DNA of 64,000 nucleotides from Lutraria lutraria (GCA_964023205.1 OZ026842.1:34239501-34303500), one strand, 5' to 3'. Shown: positions 1 to 13,290, counted from the first letter of the stretch. Numbers and translations: made by a program. The notes: a model not told the origin generated them from the sequence alone.

Positions 1-2360
1 ACATGGAACGGGAACCAGTTTAGCAATCAGTTAGACTTGTATCCATTGACTCTATCTGTACATAGACTTTAGTACACTACAACATGGAACGTGGACCAGT
101 TTAGCAATCAGTCAGACTTGTATCCATTGACTCTATGTGTACATAGACTTTAGTACACTACAACATGGAACGGGAAAGTTTAGCAATCAGTTAGACTTGT
201 TCCCATTGACTCTATCTGTACAAAGACTTTAGTACACTACAACATGGAACGGGAAAGTTTAGCAATCAATTAGACTTGTTCCCATTGACTCTATCTGTAC
301 ATAGACTTTAGTACACTACAACATGGAACGGAAACGTTTAGCAATCAGTTAGACTTGTTCCCATTGACTCTATATGTACAAAGACTTTAGTACACTACAA
401 CATGGAACGTGAACCAGTTTAGCAATCAGTCAGACTTGTATCCATTGACTCTATCTGTACATAGACTTTAGTACACTACAACATGGAACGGGAAAGTTTA
501 GCAATCAGTTAGACCTATTCCCATTGACTCTATCTGTACAAAGACTTTAGTACACTACAACTTGGAACGTGAACCAGTTTAGCAATCAGTCAGACTTGTT
601 CCCATTGACTCTATCTGTACAAATACTTTAGTACACTACAACATGGAACGTGAACCAGTTTAGCAGTCAATTAGACTTGTTCCCATTGACTCTATCTGTA
701 CAAAGACTTTAGTACACTACAACATGGAACGTGAACCAGTTTAGCAATCAGTTAGACTTGTTCCCATTGACTCTATCTGTACAAAGACTTTAGTACACTA
801 CAACATGGAACGTGAACCAGTTTAGCAGTCAATTAGACTTGTTCCCATTGACTCTATCTGTACAAAGACTTTAGTACACTACAACATGGAACGTGAACCA
901 GTTTAGCAATCAGTTAGACTTGTTCCCATTGACTCTATCTGTACATAGACTTTAGTACACTACAACATGGAACGTGAACCAGTTTAGCAGTCAATTAGAC
1001 TTGTTCCCATTGACTCTATCTGTACATAGACTTTATTACACTACAACTTGGAACGGGAAAGTTTAGCAATCAGTCAGACTTGTTCCCATTGACTCTATCT
1101 ATTCATAGACTTTAGTACACTACAACATGGAACGGGAAAGTTTAGCAATCAGTTAGACTTGTTCCCATTGACTCTATCTATTCATAGACTTTAGTACACT
1201 ACAACATGGAACGTGAACCAGTTTAGCAGTCAATTAGACTTGTTCCCATTGACTCTATCTGTACAAAGACTTTAGTACACTACAACATGGAACGTGAACC
1301 AGTTTAGCAATCAGTTAGACTTGTTCCCATTGACTCTATCTGTACATAGACTTTAGTACACTACAACATGGAACGTGAACCAGTTTAGCAGTCAATTAGA
1401 CTTGTTCCCATTGACTCTATCTGTACAAAGACTTTAGTACACTACAACATGGAACGGGAAACAGTTTAGCAGTCAATTAGACTTGTTCCCATTGACTCTA
1501 TCTGTACATAGACTTTAGTACACTACAACATGGAACGTGAACCAGTTTAGCAGTCAATTAAACTTGTTCCCATTGACTCTATCTGTACATAGACTTTAGT
1601 ACACTGCAACATGGAACGGGAACCAGTTTAGCAATCAGTTAGACTTGTTCCCATTGACTCTATCTGTACATAGACTTTAGTACACTACAACATGGAACGT
1701 GAACCAGTTTAGCAGTCAATTAGACTTGTTCCCATTGACTCTATCTGTACAAAGACTTTAGTACACTACAACATGGAACGGGAACCAGTTTAGCAGTCAA
1801 TTAGACTTGTTCCCATTGACTCTATCTATTCATAGACTTTAGTACACTACAACATGGAACGTGAACCAGTTTAGCAGTCAATTAGACTTGTTCCCATTGA
1901 CTCTATCTGTACAAAGACTTTAGTACACTACAACATTGAACGGGAACCAGTTTAGCAGTCAATTAGACTTGTTCCCATTGACTCTATCTGTACATAGACT
2001 TTAGTACACTACAACATGGAACGTGAACCAGTTTAGCAGTCAATTAGACTTGTTCCCATTGACTCTATCTGTACATAGACTTTAGTACACTGCAACATGG
2101 AACGGGAACCAGTTTAGTAGTCAATTAGACTTGTTCCCATTGACTCTATCTGTACATAGACTTTAGTACACTACAATGTGGAACGGGAACCAGTTTAGCA
2201 GTCAATTAGACTTGTTCCCATTGACTCCATCTGTACATAGATTTTAGTACACTACAACATGGAACGGGAAAGTTTAGCAATCAGTTAGACTTGTTCCCAT
2301 TGTCTCTATATATTCATAGACTTGAGTACACTACAACATGGAACGAGAACCAGTTTAGGA
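1..2360. repeat. Satellite / tandem repeat array, 81- and 79-bp units
   Basis: Head-to-tail repeats with unit starts at 1, 82, 163, 242, 321, 400, 481, 560, 641, 722 and so on to 2257, then a partial unit from 2336. I count 29 full units plus the partial one. Units carrying GGAACCAGTTTAG or GTGAACCAGTTTAG are 81 bp; units with GGGAAAGTTTAG lack 2 bp and are 79 bp. A second polymorphic block reads CAATCAGTTAG or CAGTCAATTAG, and a third GTACATAG, GTACAAAG or ATTCATAG. There are no spacers, so this is not CRISPR-like. The array starts at base 1 and probably continues to the left. No open reading frame runs through it. Confidence 0.98.
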
Positions 2361-4935
2361 ATAAGTCGAAATACCTGACATGTAGACTGGTGCGGTGTTT
2401 TTTATGTCTAAAAGTACTTTATCAATTTCGTCGACACGTATTTCGCTTGGATCATTTACTTGTGTTGGATTTGGTGTAAATAAGGGGAACTGCAGCAATC
2501 GACATGTACTGCATGTTTGATGTTAGCTAATGGGCTGTTTTACTGTTTGAGATTAGACAGTTTGATGCCATGTTCCTATATGTATTCCAAGATGAGTTAT
2601 ATTAATACAATAATGACAATGAGCTGAGAGCAACACTGATTTCACACCACTGAAATTATACTCACACAAAAAAGAAAGCACTTGGTTAGATGGAAAGTAT
2701 TTCAATTAAAGAAGCATAATACATGACTTTGTATCTAGGCAAATTTGGTATCGAAATGTGAAAACAAGTATTGGCTACACGATGTTTTAATTTTAATTGA
2801 AATATCAGAACAATGCGTTGCAACTGAATAATTATGCGTCTGGAGATATGGAAATAGATATGCCTTGTTGAGCCGTATATGTCACAGATACACGCATTTC
2901 GTCGTCGTATTTCGGAAGAGGATTCGTCCACAATTATGTTCGTATTTCCGTAGAGTCGGCGCTTAAACATATGGGGTGGAACGGATGTACGAGTATTTTG
3001 CTTGGCTTACGTACAATTGTGTTAGATGATATAATATAAAGTAATTATTTTTAGATAAAACAGAAGAAAGTTCCCAAGAGAGTAGTTCTATATGCATTGC
3101 TGCCAAATTTGAAAAATATGGATTGCGACAAACAAAAGAAACATATTCTGCTATAAAAATGGAAGTAGATTCGACACCAGACACTTGGGTGTTTTAAGAG
3201 AACTTTCACGGTACAATTATTAATTATGTTGTTATTCCATACTGTACAGTTATTGACTAGTGAGCCATTAAATATGATGTGATATTCGCCTCGGTCAATA
3301 TAGTATTCTGCCGGTAAAATGTTTCTGTTATCAAATGCTATGATCATGCAGTGTTTTAAAAAATCATGTAAGTTTTCATTTCCCCTATATGTCTATGTGA
3401 AAAAAACTGGAAACTGTAGCAACTGTAGGAAATTCCGAAATATCCATTAAATATCAAGTTTCACCGTTGAATATGACATTTATGTTATGTGACGGATCAG
3501 GCTTTAAGCCAATCAAAATGTGTTTATTTATACATCATATAATAAATCAAGTTACGCGGCACCGCAAGCCATCATTTGGCTTCATACTTACGGCTTATTT
3601 AATATTCAATCCCATATAACTTAACTGGGACGGTATCAAGTTTATGACTTAGCCTGAAATTGTAGTAATTCGCAGTATTCTTAATTGACGACTTGAAAAC
3701 GTAAAATCTATTTACATCGATTGCTCAGCGGTTGACATAAACATTAATTACATCTTTTGTTTCTTGCTAGGCTTTGTAGTAAATTTGATTATGTTGATTA
3801 TGAAGTGTTAATGGCCGTCTTAGTGGCATTGCGGTGTTTGCACAAATGTATACTTAATCTAATTATTGCGCAAGTTACTAGCTCACGCTAATTGATTTAT
3901 TGAGTGGTAATTGAATTGTTTTCTCAAATTGTTTTATGAAAAGTCGGTATAATGTTGCGATTCATAAGTTAGTTGTTTGACCTGTAAATGTTGATTTTTG
4001 GACCGAATTCTAGGAAACCCGACCTCACGCCTACACGAGGACGAGAAAAGTCTTTTTTAAACAGTTGATTTCTGCAAGGGAGATAACCTACTTTCTAAAA
4101 AACTTTTTCCAGAACTTAACTTAAAGCATCTCATGACTTTCTTCACACATAATTTAACAGTTTAGAGAAGGTAGCATTATCTAATTCAACAAGTAAATTA
4201 AAAGTAGAAGATGACGTTTCACAAGTCATTTCTAATCACACGAAACGGAAGAAAAAGATTCATAGCCATTATCCAAATGCATGAATTATGCTAATACATG
4301 TATGTAAAAACGGCCATGATAATCTTTTGGTTACTGGAGTAAACAGTAGATAATACAGGCCGCCAAGCTGTTCTATTTTTTATATTTTCGTACTTTGGAG
4401 GAACGATTTGTCCATAAATATGTTCAAACTTCGGATTTTACGGTAAGGAACTTTCTTTTATAAGTTTAAGCTTTTCAATAGTCTCAGTCTAAAGAAGTAC
4501 GAAACTATGAGTATAATATTTGTATATACAAGTTCAAGTATATTTTTGTTAGTGTTAGAATCGATCAGATCGGTGCAAAATAGTGTCGAGCCCGGCTACC
4601 GACCTTATTTCTTTATGTGGCAAAGTAGGCAGTTGATTACGGAGGATGGGATTCTAGTACTAGTTCTTCCCCGGAACGATGGTTAAGTGAACTGTCTGCC
4701 TCATATGACTGTGCCTGTTGAAAAGGGCGTAAAACTCAAATAAATAAAAAAGCATCACTCGGTCTATATTCTAGACTTAACTTTCGGTAAATCATTTTAC
4801 TTCCGTATTGTATTGAATATTTTTCTTAAATTGATCTGTTCAGCCATACGAATTTTTCAATCTGAAATCGGTATGGATTAAAGCATGAATGCAATCGAAG
4901 CAGTCGACCTTTCTACAAACGGATAACATTGCCTC

Positions 4936-4967
<32 letters not shown>

Positions 4968-5194
4968 CAAGCGCAGGTTGTTGAAAGCGAGCCGTAAGTA
5001 GCAATATGTTTTGAGAAATGCTTTCTCAGCAGATACAGTGATATCGTTTTATCTGTGATTTAGACAATCAATAATTAACACCCATTACAACCATTTAACA
5101 TTTTCACTTACAGTAAAACACAGTTAGTGTTAACTCGGATACAATGATTTATTTATTTATTTTCCTCTCCCTAAGTCTTATTTTCTAAATGAAT
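2361..5194. other. Intergenic, no supported gene
   Basis: AT-rich single-copy-looking DNA. Short open frames (for example around 2690-3350 on the minus strand) have no recognisable domain. The only simple feature is a run of 27 A at 4941-4967, which could be the tail of a degraded retroposon, although I see no tRNA-like head next to it. Confidence 0.5.
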
Positions 5195-5582
5195 TAAAGT
5201 CCCATAAGCTTATAAATGTATTGGTCCTAATAGTTTCTGTTTGTTCTATAACAGAGGAATCCGGTGTGTTTTCCTCCCCTGAATACTTTATAGCAAGAAA
5301 AAATGATTTTCCGAAACTACTATCGTATTTTTTCAATATCATTGAAATAAATACTATTTATAGAACACCTGTGTTTTTCCGCAGTCATGCTATGCACACG
5401 TAGTAAAGTGACGTCACGCGCTCTACATATTTCAAGTTTACAAAAACAAAAATCACAGTGAAATTAGTGTTTTCAGACAAAAAAAGGCCTTGTTTCGTCG
5501 GTAATAATTATCTTGGGATAATATCAGCAATTAAATGTTTTTGCATATAATTTTCTACAGTAAAAAGCTAATGGGGCTTTAA
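5195..5582. mobile_element. MITE-like element, TIR AAAGYCCCATWAGCTT (copy 1)
   Basis: About 388 bp bounded by inverted ends: left TAAAGTCCCATAAGCTT, right (read in reverse complement) TTAAAGCCCCATTAGCTTT. Both ends lie in TTAA-like context, so a TTAA target duplication is possible but merges with the TIR. A near-identical copy in the same orientation lies at 36354-36732. An internal TGACGTCA (CRE-like palindrome) is conserved in both. There is no coding capacity, so it is a non-autonomous DNA transposon. The superfamily is not resolved. Confidence 0.75.
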
Positions 5583-5796
5583 CACGATCATCAAAATGAA
5601 TGAAATGCAAACTTGCAACAATAAATGAACCGTCGTGATCTAACAAACCGCCTTTGATACACTTTGTACATTATAAACCTCCTTTGTTGAATAGTTTAAT
5701 TCACTGGATATATAGTATAAGCTTCTCGCCACTGTACGTTCGAACTGCGAATGTTCTCGTGCTGGCAAGTTACAGGCAGTGGTTGGTAATCGTAAC

Positions 5797-6118
5797 TACT
5801 CGGGCATTTCCGTAACTGAGAAATATGCCTCGCACATAAGTTTTGGTTATGTTGTTTCAGGTTACCACTTTTTCAACACTCGTTTTCAAGAATCATTCTC
5901 AGAATGACAGACTTTCATACGTATTTATCGTCTGCGATCTTCAAAATGGGAATAATGGAAAGTAGCCCGTGAACAACAACATCACAATGGCGGCCCTTCT
6001 ATCATGTCCGAGGCATGTTTTTTAGAGAAACGCCGAGGTATTCCGATTGAGTCGTTGGTTCTACTCAAGTATTCGCTTGGGTGAATCATCCTCCATAGAA
6101 ATGTCTTAATGACACTTT
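5797..6118 (+). repeat. Repeat X, segment B (plus orientation)
   Basis: This segment is the reverse complement of 7777-8084 over its whole length with scattered mismatches. It begins at ACTCGGGCATTTCCG and ends at GTCTTAATGACACTT. It corresponds to the second half of a longer repeat X that is contiguous, on the minus strand, from 8465 down to 7777. Confidence 0.85.
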
Positions 6119-7307
6119 GTACTTAGTTTAGATGCCAAGATACATTAATGCGCCTTAATATCGTACTCTGCCTCGTCAATGTCGTTAACATCTTTATCAT
6201 GATGTATTCTAGCGCTCATAATAGATAAAACGGTTCTTGAGAATCTCAACGTATGATGAATAACTAGTTTCCTGATCACAGAATATGTTGTTAAACTCGC
6301 AAACTTCGCGAGATAAACGGCGTATTCCCAAGTCTATCATATCTTTGTGTTATTTGGCGCCTTTTAATGCTCTATCAGTCGGTGAATACCCTTAGCTACT
6401 AGGACTCTGACGTAATGTCTATATTTATCTTTCGAAACATTTGCTCAAAAGCCTAATTTCCATTAACTCCTCAAAATTCATTATACAAATATGTCGCATA
6501 ATTATACATGTATGTACACAGAATTGGATAAATAGTATACATTAGGTCGGGTTATTGTATTGATTAAAATCACCTCAAGCTTTGATCGAAGTATCCTTCC
6601 AAGGCGTCGCAAAAGGTGAATTTTGAACATCGAGGTAATTTTCTTCCAGTGTGTTGTATTGCACATACAGAAATGAACGGTAGTGATGGTCTTATGTGGC
6701 GTTTAGTGTTTGTGTTCCAGTGTGACATACGGTACGTGTGCTCGCGCGTGTGTGTATGAGCGCGCGCGCGTGGATGTGAGCTGTGAAGGTTTACCGGCCC
6801 ATACTGGTATGTTAAGGTACAATTGATTTCTTGTGATATTTCCAACGAATTATCAGTTTCTTCTTTTTCTTTACTACATTTTTGTTATTCAGAATCAAAC
6901 CGGCGAAAAAGGACCACTAATTTGAATGACAAAAAGTAGCTTTATTTACTGTTGGGCTTTACTCCGATGTGATTTTGTTCAGTCGGCTTTTTCAAAGAAG
7001 ATGGCTTTTCACACTGGTTTGACTCAATCTTAGATGTGTTTAGGAAGAAAAGTAGATTACTAACTATATTAATGCTGAATCATCTTTCTTTTGCAGACAA
7101 AAATAATGCCAGGAAAAAAACAAAGACCGTCATTAACAGAGATACATCATCGTCATTTGTCATTACAGTGAACATAATTCATCCACTCAGTATCAAAATA
7201 CGGGAAGATATGTTTGTAGATTCTACAAAAGAAGTAAATGAATACATATGGAACTGGTCGATGCTGACTATTTTCAATCCAGATAAAAATACAGTAAAAC
7301 ACGTCTA
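6119..7307. other. Spacer between repeat X fragments, no supported gene
   Basis: No recognisable gene. It contains an alternating purine-pyrimidine tract at 6735-6776 (GT and CG dinucleotides, including CGCGCGCGCG), a sequence type able to adopt Z-DNA. Short open frames on either strand show no family resemblance. Confidence 0.5.
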
Positions 7308-7662
7308 AAGGAGCATGCCCTGGTACTGCTGCGTCTTGGGTTTCATACACCACAAATGCGTTTATCACTTTTAAAACCAATCATTACCGAAAAGTCAAAA
7401 ATGAACGTGCGTTCAAAAATGACTATAACGCACACGTCGGTATTTGAATGTAGATTTGAATTTCTATTGACGACAACGACACTTCCGATTCGTCTGAGAA
7501 TTTAACTGAGCGTGTGCTCATAATATTGATAAGATAAACTTGATACATAACAACAGCAATACTTACCATTTCACTGTTAAGTGACATTTTTCTTTGACAT
7601 ACTCGTAAAAGGTCTAGTTGTGAAAATGACAAAAAATTTCTGAGGCAGGTTTGGTACATCTT
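7308..7662 (+). repeat. Repeat X, segment A (plus orientation)
   Basis: Matches, in inverted orientation, the segment 8085-8465. Shared landmarks include CATGCCC near the start, ACCGAAAAGTCAAA, GTTGTGAAAATGAC, and GGTTTGGTAC at the end. A small deletion (about 10 bp) and other indels separate it from the other copy. It stops exactly at the point where segment B (5797) takes over in the intact inverted copy. Confidence 0.8.
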
Positions 7663-7776
7663 GTAATGTGTATTTTGAGTAAACTAGTGGGATATTTTGT
7701 AAATATTTTACAGGGCTTTCATTAATTGATTTAGGCATTAAAATGATACCAATTTGATTGCTATTCGAGACACTTC

Positions 7777-8465
7777 AAGTGTCATTAAGACATTTTCTAT
7801 GGAGGATGCTTGAGTAGAACGACTCAACGACTCAATCGGAATATCTCGGCGTTTCTCTAAACAACATGCCTCGGACATGATAGAAGGGCCGCCATAGCAT
7901 TGTTGTTGTTCACGGGCTACTTTCCATTATTCCCATTTGAAGATCGCAGACGATAAATACGTATGAAAGTCTGCCACTCTGAGAATGATTCTTGAAAACT
8001 AGTGTTGAAAAAGTAGTAACCTGAAACAACATAACCAAAACTTATGTACGAGGCGTATTTCTCAGTTACGGGAATGCCCGAGTACCAAACCTGCCGATTT
8101 CGGCCTCAGACATTATTCGTCATTTTCACAACTCGACCCTTTTTGGATCTGTCAAAAACGAAAACATCGCGGAAAAAATGTCAACAAACTGAAATGGTAA
8201 GTATTGCCCATGTTTTGTTCACTTGAAAGGCAGCGCACATGCTCAGTTAAACTCTCAGACGTATCTGAAATATCGTTGTCATCAATAAAAGGCTGACAGC
8301 CTTTTATTCAAACCGACATACAAATACCGACGTGCGCGTTATATAGTGACATTTTTGAACGCACAATTCTTCTTTGACTTTTCGGTAATAATTGGTTTTA
8401 CACGTGACAAACGCATTTTTGGTGTACGAAAAAAAGACGCAGCAGTTCCTGGGCATGCCCCTTCA
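7777..8465 (-). repeat. Repeat X, contiguous A+B copy (inverted)
   Basis: Read on the minus strand, 8465 to 8085 matches 7308-7662 and 8084 to 7777 matches 5797-6118. This 689-bp stretch is therefore the unbroken form of repeat X, and the two plus-strand fragments are its halves in permuted order. Long inverted pairing with both fragments is possible. No long open frame suggests a protein. Confidence 0.8.
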
Positions 8466-8510
8466 ATATCGAGGTCATTGCTTAGTGAGGTTTCACTGTA
8501 TACAATAATA

Positions 8511-8782
8511 GTCATACCTTTGTTAGCGGCCACCTCTAAATAAAGGCCACCAATGTGAATAAATGCCACATTTTGATTTTCCATTGATTGGCCTTTGTTC
8601 GCAGGATTAACTGTACAATCAAACCTCTGTTAGCGGCCACCTCCGAATAAATGTCATCCTTTAAATAATGGCCATTCTTTTTAAAACCAACATCGATTAT
8701 TTAGAACAAAGGCCATCAGTCAATAACGGCCGCATTTTGAGTTTTCTATGACATGCCTTTATTCACAGGTTTTACCGTATAT
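8511..8782. repeat. 'GCGGCC' short interspersed repeats (two adjacent copies)
   Basis: Two neighbouring copies of a motif family: TTAGCGGCCACCTCYRAATAAAGGCC, then CATTTTGA-TTTTCYATG, then GGCCTTTRTTCRCAGG and a GTTTNACTGTA end. Repeats of the same type recur at 10268-10345, 22671-22851, 23944-24055, 42875-42973 and, weakly, 31060-31125, 34548-34640 and 53262-53345. Complete copies are bounded by ACAGTCAAACCTGT-type inverted ends, so they look like a short MITE family. Confidence 0.7.
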
Positions 8783-8835
8783 GCAATCATTTAAAGTTGA
8801 ATTGGTGGTTTCTTTACAATACTAGTAATACAGGA

Positions 8836-9072
8836 AGCGTCCGCGGTCGAGAGGTTACGGTCTTTGACTGTCACCTGCACCTCACCATTGTGAGTTCGAA
8901 TTCGATCCAAGACCGAATTTCTCATGAGAGGATGTTGTCCAGCTAGCTTTCAGAAGGTATGTGGTTCTAGCAAGGTGCATGCATACACAGTACGCACGAA
9001 ATTTCCTCCATGGTTATTGGTCGTCAAATGACCTTGGCTATTGGTGCGATGTTTAACCCCACAGATGAAAAA
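8836..9072 (+). mobile_element. tRNA-derived SINE
   Basis: The head has an A-box-like GGTCGAGAGGTTACGG near 8845 and a B-box-like GAGTTCGAATTCGATCC near 8890, the internal promoter layout of RNA polymerase III genes. Downstream comes a core with CCAGCTAGCTTTCAGAAGG and GTGGTTCTAGCAAGG, then a tail with GACCTTGGCTATTGG and GATGTTTAACCCCAC. Related heads and cores occur at 21302-21465 and, on the minus strand, 23565-23752. The acceptor-stem ends do not pair, so this is not a functional tRNA. Confidence 0.8.
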
Positions 9073-9477
9073 TACTCCGATCCTTGCTAAAGGTGATTAA
9101 AAAGAGAACTTACTTAGTGTTTAGAGTGGAAAATTACGAGTATTTGCAATAGATAAGTGGTTTACTGATTTACTGAGGTCATGAAAACGTCAACGTAGAT
9201 CTTTTAGTTAATGGAAGAAGTGCTTTTATTGACTGTTCTAATTCTCTGCTAAATCATTTTCCTAGTATAGTACCAATTCAGATTAAAAAAAACCGCTTGA
9301 GTTCCATACGCAATATCCTATTGCATATCTTTATTGGTTATTAACAGACAATAATGTATTTTCTACGAATAGTTTAGAGGAACTAGGAAGAAATATGATG
9401 CAGTTAATAATTATAACTTATTGAAGAGAAATATTAAGCGGCGAAGAATAAAGTTAGAAAACTCTGCTCTAACACCT

Positions 9478-9712
9478 GGTCCAAAAGGTTATAAAAATTG
9501 AGATTGGCTTCTGATCTCAAATCTCATATCTTGTAATTCAATGTTTCTTAATTGATTATGATCAGACCAAGTGTATGGTGATATTACATGCATTGATACA
9601 TAAGTCTGGCAGCGTACATTATTCAGCTCTATCTTTTCAACCATAAAACTTTGAGAATGGGATTTAGATTTGATCTCAGAGACTCTTCTCAAATTTAATA
9701 ACCCCAGCGCCT
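9478..9712. mobile_element. MITE with TIR AGGTTATAAAACTTGAG (copy 1)
   Basis: The left end GGTCCAAAAGGTTATAAAA continues into TTGAGATTGG. The right end, in reverse complement, reads GGCGCTGGGGTTATTAAATT and then TGAGAAGAGTCTCTGAGATCA. The arms extend about 50 bp with mismatches around a central AT-rich stretch. A better preserved copy is at 43425-43669. It is non-coding; the short minus-strand frame inside it is fortuitous. Confidence 0.75.
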
Positions 9713-12379
9713 GTTCACTCAAGAAGGGTCACCAAAACTAGTGTAATTCCCTGTAGCTCCGCGTTAGACCTTTCCAAGGCGGTACCCTTCAGGATACTAT
9801 GTTTTGTACCAAATGTTTGTATGGTCTTATTTGTTGGATGGGTCTGTGTTTGGATAGCATTGAGTGGAAGATTTTGTGTCATTTAAGGTCGCAGTTGAGC
9901 AAGAAACTAATCAATTCTGTACTTTCACAAGCACATTTTTTCCAGTGTATATCAATTAAGTAGAAATCCTCAAACCCTTTCGCGATTTGTATCAAAATAG
10001 CACTGATTAAGTGAACGACCAAAAGGCAATACTTTAACAGTTTCCCCCCATCATCTGTTGCCATTTAAGTTAGAAGGTAGCAGGCGGTCTTGCTTGTATA
10101 TCGAATAAGCTGTCCCACGATGATGGAGAATCAATTAGGCAAATTTCAGGAACGTTGGTGAATTGGAAGAAAATTGCAAATAATTAGATTACAGCCAAAT
10201 CTATAGCGGTTACTCCTGCGAAAAAGCCACTTTTTAACACCCATTATTGATAATGAACGAAACGACTCCCGAATAAGGGCCGCCTGTCTATAAAGGCCAC
10301 ATTTCGTCTTTCCCTACGCTGGTCTCTTTTCTGCAGTTTTGACTGTAACGTTTTAAGAAAGTGAATAAATGCATTATTTACCCGTCAGATCGTCTGCTTC
10401 AATTTCAATACAAAATCTTCTGGCACAGAAGTAAGTGGACATGTACTTAACTCACAGATGCAGATATACTTTTTTTTGTAAATTAGGTTTCTATATGATA
10501 ATGCATTCAATGACAATAATTCAGCAAAGCTCGGTATTCATGAGATATGTTGAGTTTATTGCTTAAAGCGATGGTATATAACTATTGACTGATTGGTCAA
10601 TGAATGAGCTTAATAGGTTATTGTTCATGAAAAAAGAGAAAAATCAATACGGGAAACAATAAAGCATCATATAAGAAAAGGCGTTCACGATTATAGTACA
10701 TGGACGAACGCGTGACATACAAAACGTATGGATTTCGTAAATTTAAGGAACGGAATTATACTATGCGTGTCCATACCATAAACGCCCGTCCTGTCTGTTC
10801 TTCAAGCTGTAATCACTGGCTGTATTTACCACAGGCAGTCCAGGAAGAGAAAATTCAAAGAAGGTGTCACATGAATACACGATCAACACACATTAATAAC
10901 AATTGATTGCTCTCGTTATCTCTAATTCATAACTAAAGTAACTTAATCATAAGATGGCAAATAAGTGTCATTACACATATAACCCGTTTTTCACTTGAAG
11001 AAAAAAATGGTAAGGTTTTTCGTTTCAATAATAACAGGATCATTTATTGATTTGGCTTCCTAACCAATGGCTATGTGATAATGAAATGCTTACAAAATTA
11101 TCTTGAAAAATAATAAGTTATTAGTTTAAACGAATAAGAATGTTCAATTTAAAGAGGCTAAATATGGATCTAGAAATAATAATGATGTAAGTGACATAAG
11201 CAAATTAGAGGCACCCAATTTAGTGTTACATGTATTTCAGATTTGATTTGTCATTCATTGGCTCTGCATTTGGGTATTTCTAATCTACAATACCAAATGA
11301 AGAAATATCGATTGCCACAGCTATGAGATTAATTAAACTCCTTATGTGTTGCAAGAAGTGGATTTCTACCAAAAACCACATCTATTTAGAAATGATCAAC
11401 ATAGCATCACACCCAATACTTATGCGCACAAAACACACGCAAGCAATAGATACAAAATAGGGACAAATATAGGGGAGATTGAAGAATAGATGACATACAT
11501 TGACGCGCCTATTTAACACGAAGTTTTGCTCAAACTATTCCAAGGCGGTACACTCCGAGAGACGATGATTTATCTTCCATTGTCCCAGTGATTTTATCTT
11601 TTATGCGTTTGGTGATTTTTGGATGAAGCATTTTTAGGGAGGTAGTATGTTGGAGAAAGTGGGATTTTTCAGAGACTAATTTTCTCAGCCATATTTGATA
11701 TGAAAAAAATGTCGACAGCATAAGAGAATTTTGACTGAATTTATAATTAAAATGTTCAATGTCTGAAGAAATAAAAATATTTGAGATAGAACTAAAATAG
11801 CGTGGGTGTACGACTGCGTTTATTCATCGTTGTCTTCAGAAATGTAACCGTTCGCTTTTAACACAAGTAGAAATCACAACAGTTTGAAATAAAGGGAGCA
11901 CGTGACATCTATAACGGACGCGGAAGTCCCCAGGCGTACACCGACGTTCCGTAAGCTTGCTTGAAACTTGATATCTTGATTGATGGACCGAATATCTTGA
12001 AATGACCGATATATAATGTAACATAATGATTACGCATGCATGGGTATATTCATCGTAGACATAAATTTTGTGTCGAGATACGGAAGAACATAACACACTA
12101 AATTACTCCGCTCATTATATTGGATGGTTCACATAAGGCCTCTAGCGTTGCATAAATAGTTTTCTTAGACAATGGACGCACCTGACGGCACGATCAATGA
12201 GCCGAGACATAATAATTGGTTCTCTTCTATTATTGAAATAAGAAAACTAGTGGACACCAGAACACTTATCGCTAATCTATTACAAAATAATACTTTCAGA
12301 GTTTTTTTTTTCATCCTGAACAGATATTTGGAACCATGAACGTGTTTTTAATCAGTTTAGCACGATTTAATGTATCTGG
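9713..12379. other. Intergenic, no supported gene
   Basis: Holds one 'GCGGCC' repeat at 10268-10345 and a shared 14-bp string TTCCAAGGCGGTAC at about 9774 and 11539 that may mark decayed copies of some element. The open frames on the minus strand around 11530-12096 have no recognisable domain. I see no tRNA or conserved exon. Confidence 0.45.
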
Positions 12380-13290
12380 CTTGGATGGATGTCAGGTCAA
12401 ATCAAGTTTCACCAATTTTTAGATTTAAAACTAAACCATAATTATATACTAAAATAAACCCACTGTATGAAGAGAATTGCAAGTAATTCTGAACAAATAT
12501 TACATTTGATAGGTCTTCTATAAACCAATATCGCACGTAATTTACACATTTTTGAACAACGATAACTACTCTGTAGTCTGTATATAGGAATATATTACAA
12601 CAAGTAGCCTTAAAATGACTATAAATGCATAAAGCAGGGAATCGGGCCTCAGTTTTTTATATCGTCCTGCGTTCGTTAGATACTTGACTTTAAAGAAATT
12701 CCGTACCCAGAACCCCGCTGTTTATTACGTAATACTCCATAGATAAAAAAGAAAACAAGTATCAACATTCTGAGACACGGAATTAACTAGATTAACATTT
12801 CCGCTACAAAATACCGTAAACCGCTTTGATATCCGTCATCAAATAAGACGGCAATGTTAATTCGAAAATGACACCTACTGTGTTTTTTTAAGCTGAGCAA
12901 TTAACAATTAAAGTATCGGATTATTATCGTCTCATGAAATCAACGAATTTGACGCATCCCATTCAATTTTGATAGCCAATCGAAACCACTTATGTTTACG
13001 GTTCAATAATTGAAACCCATGCCCAGGTTTGATCACCAGTAAGATATTTTATAACAATTTTTTGTCATTAATAAATAAATGGTACATGACAATGCATATT
13101 ACGTTAGAAATGTTTATCGCTGATAAGGAAAAGTCGAAAAAAGGGTGCAGTATGTATCGCAATAAAACACCATTTTTGAGCGTTCGGTTAGAATGTTTTG
13201 TTGCTTGGTATTAAAATATGACATTTAATCTTTGTATTAAGTATTATAGCGATTTTAACCAAGTCCGATACATTAAGTACAAAAGTCGAA
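12380..13290 (-). repeat. Dispersed repeat R1, copy A
   Basis: Reverse-complement match to 49440-50290. Landmarks include CCCACTGTA near 12460, the AATATCGCACGTAAATT-type block at 12525-12545, CATTTCCGCTACAAAAT at 12799, and the 'TTTATTGCGATAAACACTGCA' block in inverted form near 13150. The family is about 0.85-0.9 kb with no obvious terminal inverted repeats and no coding potential. Other copies are B (17945-18365 plus 20185-20280), C (49440-50290) and D (59180-59338 plus 61388-62060). Confidence 0.75.

Noticed and set aside
1..2360. CRISPR-like periodic repeats
   Set aside because: Units are contiguous with no spacers, and the rest of the window is animal DNA; this is a satellite.
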